Part shown: positions 1 through 4,476 of the stretch, one piece after another
How positions within the stretch are numbered: the first letter of the stretch is position 1
Layout: each line of letters begins with the position of its first letter
Assembly: GCA_036518955.1 (NCBI GenBank)
Contig: DATDMG010000130.1
Location: forward strand, 1 to 6,910
Length of the DNA stretch: 6,910 nucleotides
Reading direction: 5' to 3'
Origin: DATDMG01 sp036518955
Lineage (GTDB): Bacteria > Actinomycetota > Actinomycetes > Actinomycetales > Kineosporiaceae
Translations under genes and position numbers: made by a program
Notes under the pieces: model-generated
Seen by the model: the letters and a program-made list of their open reading frames with translations, nothing else
Database searches by the model: none
Told to the model about the DNA's origin: nothing

Positions 1-259
1 GCTTCGCCGGGTCCGCCGCGCCGGCCTTGCCCCCGACATAGCGCAGGTAGTCCGTGACCACCTGGTCCGACGCGGCACCGATGGTCGTGGACGGCGACCG
101 CGACCCGGACGACGACGCGGAGGACGCCGTCGACGCGGTACCGCCGCAGGCGGACACCGCCATCGTGGCCACGGTGCCGAGTGCCAGCAGACCCGTCGTC
201 CGGCGACCTGGGATCGTTCCGGCGCCGGGATTCGTGCGCAGACGTGGGAGCAGCGACAT
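1..259 (-). CDS. Secreted lipoprotein, probable ABC-transporter solute-binding protein (N-terminal 86 residues)
   Basis: This is the start of a gene that runs off the left edge; 86 codons are visible. The ATG at 259-257 follows AAGGGTGAGGA, a purine-rich Shine-Dalgarno lying close to the start. The product opens with a basic stretch (Arg6, Arg8, then Arg19-Arg20) and a hydrophobic segment at about residues 23-35. A lipobox V-S-A-C follows, with the lipidated cysteine at residue 38, then a Gly/Ser/Thr/Ala-rich linker (39-63). This is a type II signal peptide for a membrane-anchored extracellular protein. The mature part begins DQVVTDYLRYVGGKAGAADP, which resembles the N-termini of actinobacterial periplasmic-binding proteins of the Leu/Ile/Val type; that family call is from memory and is inference. 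The lipoprotein call is firm, the ligand unknown. A strong promoter with an inverted repeat over its start lies upstream, and the gene is divergent from a TetR regulator. Confidence 0.85.
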   Translation of the reverse strand, partial: MSLLPRLRTNPGAGTIPGRRTTGLLALGTVATMAVSACGGTASTASSASSSGSRSPSTTIGAASDQVVTDYLRYVGGKAGAADPAK

Positions 260-389
260 TCCTCACCCTTCGGGTACGGCCGCCGTGCTCGGACGGCGGT
301 GTGGACATGGGGCCCGGACGACGGCGTCGTTCATCGCCGGCGGCCTGCGGCGTGACCGCATCGCGGTCGGCCGTCGGCATCGGAGCAGC

Positions 390-422
390 ACGGCGCGCTC
401 GTCACGGGACGGCGCGCTCGTC
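390..422. repeat. Direct repeat, two 14-bp copies
   Basis: ACGGCGCGCTCGTC occurs exactly at 390-403 and 409-422, with a period of 19 bp. The second copy runs into the G-rich repeat that follows. The pair lies in the long untranslated leader predicted for the lipoprotein gene. No function can be assigned; it may be a replication-slippage product. Confidence 0.7.
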
Positions 423-453
423 GGGGAACGGGGGTTCGTCGGGGAACGGGGGG
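418..453 (+). repeat. G-rich direct repeat with G-quadruplex potential
   Basis: A 17-bp unit TCGTCGGGGAACGGGGG is present twice (418-434 and 436-452). The duplication creates four G-runs, GGGG (423-426), GGGGG (430-434), GGGG (441-444) and GGGGGG (448-453). They are separated by loops of 3, 6 and 3 nt, which fits the canonical G-quadruplex rule; the complementary strand would be C-rich. It sits 7 bp from the inverted repeat at 461-481. The G-rich strand is the template strand for the lipoprotein gene, so a fold here would lie in the path of polymerase shortly after initiation. Folding is inferred from sequence only. Confidence 0.6.
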
Positions 454-460
454 CTTCCTC

Positions 461-481
461 ATTCGTAGACTTTCTACGAAT
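461..481. promoter_or_regulatory. Perfect inverted repeat, probable TetR operator
   Basis: The arms ATTCGTAGA (461-469) and TCTACGAAT (473-481) are perfect 9-bp reverse complements around the 3-nt spacer CTT. It is AT-richer than its surroundings and lies between the divergent lipoprotein and TetR genes. It covers the predicted transcription start of the lipoprotein promoter (about 479). Size, symmetry and position are those of an operator for a dimeric TetR-family repressor; the neighbouring regulator at 586 is the obvious candidate. Binding is inferred. Confidence 0.7.
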
Positions 482-485
482 GGCG

Positions 486-514
486 AATGTAAGGTGGGCC
501 ACACCATCTGTCAA
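486..514 (-). promoter_or_regulatory. Promoter of the lipoprotein gene
   Basis: Read on the minus strand, a consensus -35 TTGACA (514-509) and a -10 TACATT (491-486, 4 of 6 matches to TATAAT) are separated by exactly 17 bp. The predicted start of transcription is near 479, inside the inverted repeat 461-481, which leaves a leader of about 220 nt before the ATG at 259. A perfect -35 with ideal spacing is unusual in DNA this rich in GC, which supports the call. Confidence 0.65.
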
Positions 515-515
515 C

Positions 516-530
516 GGGGTCGGCGACCCC
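516..530. promoter_or_regulatory. Short perfect dyad beside the -35
   Basis: GGGGTC (516-521) and GACCCC (525-530) are perfect 6-bp complements around GGC. The dyad begins one base after the TTGACA -35 of the lipoprotein promoter and could be a protein site or a hairpin in the leader of the TetR transcript. In DNA this GC-rich a short stem can also arise by chance. Confidence 0.3.
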
Positions 531-544
531 CTTCCGAGAGCGCC

Positions 545-572
545 GATCCCGTCCCTGGACAACGGCGGGATC
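545..572 (+). promoter_or_regulatory. Inverted repeat abutting the TetR ribosome binding site
   Basis: GATCCCG (545-551) and CGGGATC (566-572) are perfect 7-bp complements with a 14-nt loop. The right arm ends one base before the AGGAGGGG Shine-Dalgarno (573-580) of the TetR gene. It may be a second operator or a leader stem affecting regulator translation. No clear sigma-70 type promoter for the TetR gene was found between 440 and 585. Confidence 0.3.
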
Positions 573-585
573 AGGAGGGGACCGG

Positions 586-1335
586 GTGACGACGAAGGTG
601 GCACGCCGGCGGATGCCCAAGCGCACCGGCGCCGAGACGCGCCAGCTCATGCTCCGAGCCGCGGTCGACATGCTGCGGGAGCGCGTCCAGGAATCCGGGG
701 ACGAGATCGTCGCCTCCGCCCTGGCGCACGTCCGGCTGACCCAGGTCGCCCAGCGGGCCACGGCGCTGGTCCGGGCCGAGACCGGCGACGTGCACACCAC
801 GGCCATCACCACCGGCGCGATCTACCAGCTGTGGCCCAGCCAGGCCGACTTCCAGGCGGATCTGCTGTTCCACATCGCGGACCTGCAGTCGCAGCTGGTA
901 CCGGGCCTGCTGGAGAGCATCCGCCGGTTCGCCGAGGCCGCGGCCCAGGGCGTCCCGCTGGAGGAGGTGTTCGCCCGCACGATGGATGAGGTACTGCGCC
1001 ACTACCGGCAGGACCCGCTGTTCCGGGTGGAGCACTCCTTCCTGATCAGTGCGGGCGACCCCCGTGTGCGCGTCGCGATCACGCACCGGCAGTCCGCCTT
1101 CGCGGCGACCGCGGACCAGGCCTGGACCGGTCTGATGGACGCCTACGGCCTGCGGATGCGCGCCCCCTACCGGGTGCGCGATCTGACCAACGCCATGGCG
1201 GCCCAGATCGGCGGCGCCTCGGTCATCTCGATCGCCGACCCCCAGTTGCTCGCCGATCCGGCCGGCGAGCAGGGCTGGTCGCTGACCGCCCGAGCACTGT
1301 TGGCGATCTTCCAGGCCTTCACCGAGCCGGCGTGA
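586..1335 (+). CDS. TetR-family transcriptional regulator
   Basis: This encodes a 249-residue DNA-binding regulator. The GTG start follows AGGAGGGG (573-580) with a 5-nt gap. The basic N-terminus (about 1-20) is followed by a TetR DNA-binding domain: helix 1 near 16-35, helix 2 around LTQVAQRAT (51-59), and the recognition helix around TTGAIYQLW (75-83). SQADFQADLLFHI (85-97) corresponds to the usual segment after the HTH. The turn between helices 2 and 3 is about 12-14 residues longer than in ordinary TetR proteins. Residues from about 100 onward are an all-helical, variable ligand-binding and dimerisation region; the ligand is unknown. The gene diverges from the lipoprotein gene, and the shared intergenic region holds a perfect 21-bp inverted repeat. 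Control of that gene and of itself is therefore likely but inferred. It converges on the Clp N-domain gene. Confidence 0.88.
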   Translation: MTTKVARRRMPKRTGAETRQLMLRAAVDMLRERVQESGDEIVASALAHVRLTQVAQRATALVRAETGDVHTTAITTGAIYQLWPSQADFQADLLFHIADLQSQLVPGLLESIRRFAEAAAQGVPLEEVFARTMDEVLRHYRQDPLFRVEHSFLISAGDPRVRVAITHRQSAFAATADQAWTGLMDAYGLRMRAPYRVRDLTNAMAAQIGGASVISIADPQLLADPAGEQGWSLTARALLAIFQAFTEPA

Positions 1336-1354
1336 CGAGCCCAGGCCGCCGCGA

Positions 1355-1404
1355 CGGGACGGCATCGGGACGGCATCGGGACGGCATCGGGACGGCATCG
1401 GGAC
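1355..1404. repeat. 11-bp tandem repeat, 4.5 copies
   Basis: The unit CGGGACGGCAT is repeated exactly four times (1355-1365, 1366-1376, 1377-1387, 1388-1398), followed by a 6-nt partial copy CGGGAC (1399-1404). The array starts 20 bp after the TetR stop codon, in the gap between two convergent genes. The 11-bp period is close to one helical turn. There are no spacers, so it is a simple tandem repeat, prone to slippage. Each unit provides a GGCATCGG that can pair with CCGATGCC downstream. Confidence 0.85.
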
Positions 1405-1430
1405 CATCCCGCGGTGGACGGACCGATGCC
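1394..1430 (+). terminator. Candidate terminator hairpin between convergent genes
   Basis: GGCATCGG (1394-1401) and CCGATGCC (1423-1430) are perfect 8-bp complements. Inside, CCA (1404-1406) can pair with TGG (1415-1417), giving an interrupted stem. It lies after the TetR gene, and after the minus-strand Clp N-domain gene read from the other side, so it could end both transcripts. There is no T-run, which is common for actinobacterial terminators but weakens the call. Three further GGCATCGG copies (1361, 1372, 1383) in the tandem repeat could act as alternative left arms. Confidence 0.4.
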
Positions 1431-1477
1431 ACCAGGTCGTCGACACCGCCCGGGACGGTTCCCACGGAGCCGGAAGC

Positions 1478-2200
1478 CTACGAAGCCGGCGACGCCGCCA
1501 CCGTGGCAGCGATGAACGCTTCGGCGGTGGCCTTGTCGACGCCGAGGCCGGCGAGGACGCCCGTGCCGTCCTCGACTTCGAGCAGCGCGAGCAGGATGTG
1601 TTCGGTGCCCACGTGGTTGTGGTTCATCCGCAGGGCTTCTCGGAAGGTCAACTCCAGGGCCTTCTTGGCGTGCGCGTCGAACGGGATGAGCGCGGGCAAG
1701 GAGTCGGCTGCCGTCGGCAGCGTCGCGGTGGCGGTCCGCCGGACGGCATCGAGCGACACGCCTTGCGCGACGACCGTCCGGGCACCCAGCGCGGTCGGGT
1801 CCCCCACCAGGCCGAGCACCAGATGAGCCACACCGATCTGGCTGTTGCCCGCGGCTCGGGCTTCTTCCTGCGCCGTCACGACGACCTTCCTGGCCCGGTC
1901 CGTGAAGCGGCTGAACCCCTGGCTGGCGTCGAGGTCCGGCGCGTCACCCTTGGCGACGAAGCGCTTCTGGGCCGCCTGCTTGGTGACGCCCATGCTGCGG
2001 CCGATCTCCGTCCAGGAGGCTCCGGAGCGGCGCGCCTGGTCAACGAAGTGCCCGATCAGGTGATCCGCCACGTCACCGAGGTGATCGGCAGCCAGCACTG
2101 CGTCGGCGAGCTGGTCGAGGACGGCGGGGTGAGCCTTCTTGATGGCCTGGATCAGATCGTCGAGCCGGATCGAGCTGGTGACGGGTTCAGCTGTCGTCAT
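1478..2200 (-). CDS. HTH protein with two Clp N-domain repeats, no ATPase domain
   Basis: This encodes 240 residues. An N-terminal helical region (about 10-50) leads into a helix-turn-helix around GASWTEIGRSMGVTKQAAQKRF (60-81). Two ClpA/ClpC-type N-domain repeats follow: the first from FSRFTDRARKVV (96) to about 157, the second from about 172 to 232 with VGTEHILLALL (197-207). The AAA+ modules, Walker motifs and ClpP-docking loop of ClpC are absent, so this is not a chaperone ATPase. In ClpC the N-domain binds substrates, adaptors and phosphoarginine; here it may be the sensing part of a DNA-binding protein (inference). The ATG at 2200 is fixed by an in-frame TGA six bases upstream. No Shine-Dalgarno is present and the -10 places transcription at the ATG, so the mRNA is probably leaderless. 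Two 17-bp palindromes overlap the promoter, suggesting autoregulation. It diverges from the dynamin operon. Confidence 0.9.
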   Translation of the reverse strand: MTTAEPVTSSIRLDDLIQAIKKAHPAVLDQLADAVLAADHLGDVADHLIGHFVDQARRSGASWTEIGRSMGVTKQAAQKRFVAKGDAPDLDASQGFSRFTDRARKVVVTAQEEARAAGNSQIGVAHLVLGLVGDPTALGARTVVAQGVSLDAVRRTATATLPTAADSLPALIPFDAHAKKALELTFREALRMNHNHVGTEHILLALLEVEDGTGVLAGLGVDKATAEAFIAATVAASPAS

Positions 2201-2202
2201 GG

Positions 2203-2219
2203 GTCAACCATAAGTTGAC
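2203..2219. promoter_or_regulatory. Operator-like palindrome 1, over the -10
   Basis: GTCAACCATAAGTTGAC has perfect 6-bp arms (GTCAAC/GTTGAC) around a 5-nt centre. Its reverse complement matches the second palindrome at 2232-2248 in 16 of 17 positions. It covers the predicted -10 and ends three bases from the Clp N-domain start codon, so a bound protein would block initiation. Confidence 0.75.
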
Positions 2220-2236
2220 GCCTCGCCGTCCGTCAA
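2207..2236 (-). promoter_or_regulatory. Leaderless promoter of the Clp N-domain gene
   Basis: Minus-strand -35 TTGACG (2236-2231) and -10 TATGGT (2212-2207, 4 of 6 matches to TATAAT) are 18 bp apart. Six bases separate the -10 from the ATG at 2200, which places +1 at or next to the A of the start codon. With no Shine-Dalgarno and an in-frame TGA just upstream, a leaderless mRNA is the best reading. Each promoter hexamer is embedded in one of the two palindromes. Confidence 0.65.
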
Positions 2237-2248
2237 CTCATGGTTGAC
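2232..2248. promoter_or_regulatory. Operator-like palindrome 2, over the -35
   Basis: GTCAACTCATGGTTGAC has the same perfect GTCAAC/GTTGAC arms as the site at 2203-2219 and lies 29 bp from it centre to centre, a little under three helical turns. It covers the -35 of the Clp N-domain promoter. The two sites face each other as reverse complements, so the whole 2203-2248 block is close to symmetrical. Confidence 0.75.
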
Positions 2249-2437
2249 GTCCCGCCCGCCATCCCCGGGTTTCCGTACTCCCCCGGTAGGCGTGGCCTGC
2301 CGGAGAACCCCGCCGATTCGAGATCGCAAGCCCCGTCGCCGCAGGCAGGGCGTCGATCCACTCCCTGTCGGTGGTTGAGCTGCTGAGCGCCGGCCACGGT
2401 GATGGCCACGGTCCGACGGTCGACGCCGGTGGTCCGA
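2249..2437. other. Intergenic stretch, no gene seen
   Basis: This is part of the 320 bp between the Clp N-domain and dynamin genes. No reading frame on either strand has a credible start with a ribosome binding site or a recognisable product, and no tRNA-like fold was found. The only repeat noticed is GGCCACGGT at 2392-2400 and 2404-2412, a 12-bp period extended by GAT in both copies apart from its right edge. Confidence 0.5.
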
Positions 2438-2463
2438 ACCGTGACCGCCTGGTCACGGTGACC
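2438..2463. promoter_or_regulatory. Cluster of alternating GTGACC/GGTCAC dyads
   Basis: ACCGTGACC (2438-2446) and GGTCACGGT (2451-2459) are perfect 9-bp complements around GCCT. The right arm also forms a second dyad, GGTCAC-G-GTGACC (2451-2463). Three hexamers thus alternate in orientation and can pair in two mutually exclusive ways. The block ends about 57 bp before the dynamin operon start, upstream of its presumed promoter, so an activator or repressor site is plausible. The regulator is unknown. Confidence 0.5.
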
Positions 2464-2508
2464 CGACGGATCCCATCGGCTGATCTCATCCCGGCGGGAC
2501 GACGTCCC

Positions 2509-2520
2509 TAGCCTCTCGCC
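2509..2520 (+). promoter_or_regulatory. Leaderless-type -10 element of the dynamin operon
   Basis: TAGCCT (2509-2514) fits the actinobacterial TAnnnT -10 and lies six bases before the GTG at 2521, the spacing at which +1 falls on the start codon. No Shine-Dalgarno precedes the GTG. The TAG of this hexamer is also an in-frame stop, which excludes a longer protein. No good -35 is visible 16-19 bp upstream, so an activator or alternative sigma factor may be involved. Confidence 0.5.
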
Positions 2521-4476
2521 GTGCCCTCGACCGGACGTCCACCCGCCGGCCCGCCACAGCCGACCGTGCCGCTCGCCCACGACGGCACCGGCGACCTGGA
2601 CTGGATCAGGCGGACGCTCGACCGGCTGGGGCTGGAGGCGGGACGACGGCGTGCCCTGCTCGACCAACTGGCGGCCGTTCGACGCCGAGCCGCGGATCCC
2701 CGCCTCTACGTCACCGTGGTCGGCGAGACCTCCAGCGGCAAGAGCACCTTCATCAACTCGATCATGCGCCGGCGGCTGCTGCCCTCGTCGAGTCTGGCCA
2801 CCACCCGGGCGATCCTGCGGGTGCACGGGTCCGCGGCGCAGGCCGAGCTGCGGTTCACGACGGCGAGCGGCGAGCGGATCAGCTGTCCCACGGCGGCGTT
2901 CGACCGGTGGGCGGGCGCGCACGTCGGGCTCGCTCCCGCGGCGCCGCTGGAGACCGCAGTGGCGCACGTGCTGCGGCTGACCGCGGGCGAGGTCCACGAC
3001 CTCGAGGTCGGCCTGCCGACCGCCGTCCTCGGTGACGGGGTCATGCTGAGCGACACCCCGGGCTTCAGCGTCGAGGACGCCGGCCACCGCGAGCTGGCGC
3101 TCGGGGCGCTGCACACCGCCGACCTTCTTGTCGTGGTGGTTCCCGCGGTCGCTGCGATGTCCCTCACGCTCGTCGACTTCCTGACCGGGCCCGCCCGCGC
3201 CTTCCTCGACCGTTGCGCGATCGCCCTCACGAAGATCGACCTGGTGGACCCCGAGGAGCGCGACGATGTCGCCCGCGCGGTCGTGCGCCGACTGGCGGAC
3301 GCGGGCGTGCCCGACCCGGTGGTCCTGCCGTGCGCTCCCGGGCCCGCGTTGCGGACGCACCTGTCCACCGGGCGGGTGCCGCCCGAGTTCGCCGACGTCG
3401 AGACCCGACTGTGCCGCCTCCTCGCGGACCGTCGACGCCGCGCCGTCCGGACCAGTGTGGCGCTCCTCCTCCGCGAGCTCCTGCGGGCGGTAGCGGCCGA
3501 GGCGGAGCAGGGCGGCGAGCGGCTGCGGACGGCCGAGCGGGAGCTGGCCGGCCTGGCGCTGCCGGACCTGGACGGCTTCCTCGGGGGGTGGGCCGCGCGG
3601 ACCACGGACCGGTCCGAGGCCGAGATCCGGTCGGCCGCAGCGGGGTACGGGACCGAGCGGGTCCGCTCCGCGGTCGCGGAGGCCGTGACCGACGCGGTGG
3701 ACGCCGGGGATATCCGGGCCCTCACCTCGACCGCGGAGCGGGTGGCGGCCGCGGTCGTCGGGCGGCTGACCCACGCCCACGAGGTGACCACCACCGGGAT
3801 GACCTCACGGCTGGCCTCCGTGCTCGACCGGGCCCGGGCCGATCTCGGAGACCGTTTCGGCGAGGAGTTCCACGCCCTCGCCGCGCTCGCCGGGCGCCCG
3901 GCCCAGCCGCCACCGGCGGCGCCGCACCGGCCGATCGCGCTGGGGACGCTCGACGTGTCCGACCTGCACGAGGCCTTGCGCTCGCTGGGGGCCGGGCTGG
4001 CGACGACCGCCGGATGGCGGACCGGCGGCAGCGCCGCGGCGGGAGCCGTGCTCGGGACGGCGGTGCTGCCCGGCCTGGGCACGGTCATCGGCGCGGCGCT
4101 GGGAGGCGTGGTGGGCCGGCCGAGCCAGGACGCCCTGAGGCGGCAGTTCCTCACCCGAGCCGAACCCCTGGTGGCGCAGGCCGTCGCGACGACCGAGGAG
4201 TCCGTCACCACCGCTCGGGAGACCGTGCTGGCCGCGGCGCGGACCTGGGTCGACGATCTCGTCGCCGGTTACCGCGACGTCTGGGGACCGCCGGTGGCGG
4301 ACCTGGTCGACCAGCAGGCGCGCCGGCACGAGGAACTGCGGCGAAGGCTGTCCGCGCTGGACGACGTCGCCGGTGAGGCCCGCGCGCGGGCCGCGCGGCT
4401 GACCGAGGCCGGGCCGTCGGGCGGAACGGTCGTGCTCCCCCACGGCACCCAGACCAAGGAGGTTCCCTCGGCATGA
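2521..4476 (+). CDS. Dynamin-like GTPase 1 (complete G motifs)
   Basis: This encodes a 651-residue large GTPase of the bacterial dynamin-like family, which assembles on membranes and couples GTP hydrolysis to tubulation or fusion. Visible motifs are a P-loop GETSSGKST (68-76), switch-I threonines in LATTRAI (92-98), G3 DTPG (178-181) and G4 TKID (237-240). Arg/Glu-rich helices from about 290 to 460 fit the stalk. A Gly/Ala/Val-rich hydrophobic hairpin at about 503-532 fits the membrane-inserting paddle, and more helices close the protein. Its length is similar to mycobacterial IniA. The GTG start is supported by an in-frame TAG 12 bases upstream and a leaderless-type -10. The stop codon overlaps the next dynamin gene by 4 bp (ATGA), so the two are translationally coupled. 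It resembles in arrangement Streptomyces DynA/DynB and mycobacterial IniA/IniC, but orthology is not claimed. Confidence 0.92.
   Translation: MPSTGRPPAGPPQPTVPLAHDGTGDLDWIRRTLDRLGLEAGRRRALLDQLAAVRRRAADPRLYVTVVGETSSGKSTFINSIMRRRLLPSSSLATTRAILRVHGSAAQAELRFTTASGERISCPTAAFDRWAGAHVGLAPAAPLETAVAHVLRLTAGEVHDLEVGLPTAVLGDGVMLSDTPGFSVEDAGHRELALGALHTADLLVVVVPAVAAMSLTLVDFLTGPARAFLDRCAIALTKIDLVDPEERDDVARAVVRRLADAGVPDPVVLPCAPGPALRTHLSTGRVPPEFADVETRLCRLLADRRRRAVRTSVALLLRELLRAVAAEAEQGGERLRTAERELAGLALPDLDGFLGGWAARTTDRSEAEIRSAAAGYGTERVRSAVAEAVTDAVDAGDIRALTSTAERVAAAVVGRLTHAHEVTTTGMTSRLASVLDRARADLGDRFGEEFHALAALAGRPAQPPPAAPHRPIALGTLDVSDLHEALRSLGAGLATTAGWRTGGSAAAGAVLGTAVLPGLGTVIGAALGGVVGRPSQDALRRQFLTRAEPLVAQAVATTEESVTTARETVLAAARTWVDDLVAGYRDVWGPPVADLVDQQARRHEELRRRLSALDDVAGEARARAARLTEAGPSGGTVVLPHGTQTKEVPSA
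4456..4462 (+). promoter_or_regulatory. Ribosome binding site of dynamin-like gene 2
   Basis: AAGGAGG lies inside the last codons of dynamin-like gene 1, 10 bases before the ATG at 4473. This near-perfect Shine-Dalgarno, together with the ATGA overlap, fixes the start of the second gene. Confidence 0.8.

Noticed and set aside
54..989. Plus-strand open frame of 311 codons over the lipoprotein start and the TetR gene
   Set aside because: It spans a divergent promoter region and reads the TetR gene in the wrong frame, giving an Arg/Gly/Pro-rich product without motifs.
1355..1404. CRISPR-like array
   Set aside because: The 11-bp units are directly adjacent with no spacers, so this is a simple tandem repeat.
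2310..2345. tRNA-like T-arm sequence (ATTCGAGATCGCAAGCC)
   Set aside because: The match to a T-loop is partial, and no acceptor, D or anticodon arm can be built around it.
2238..2489. Minus-strand 83-codon open frame in the region before the dynamin operon
   Set aside because: There is no convincing ribosome binding site, the product is not recognisable, and it ends in the palindrome block; probably chance.
2706..4211. Long minus-strand open frame (501 codons) opposite dynamin-like gene 1
   Set aside because: It is antisense to a gene with clear GTPase motifs, and its product is low-complexity Arg/Ser/Ala with no recognisable domain, as expected from high-GC antisense frames.
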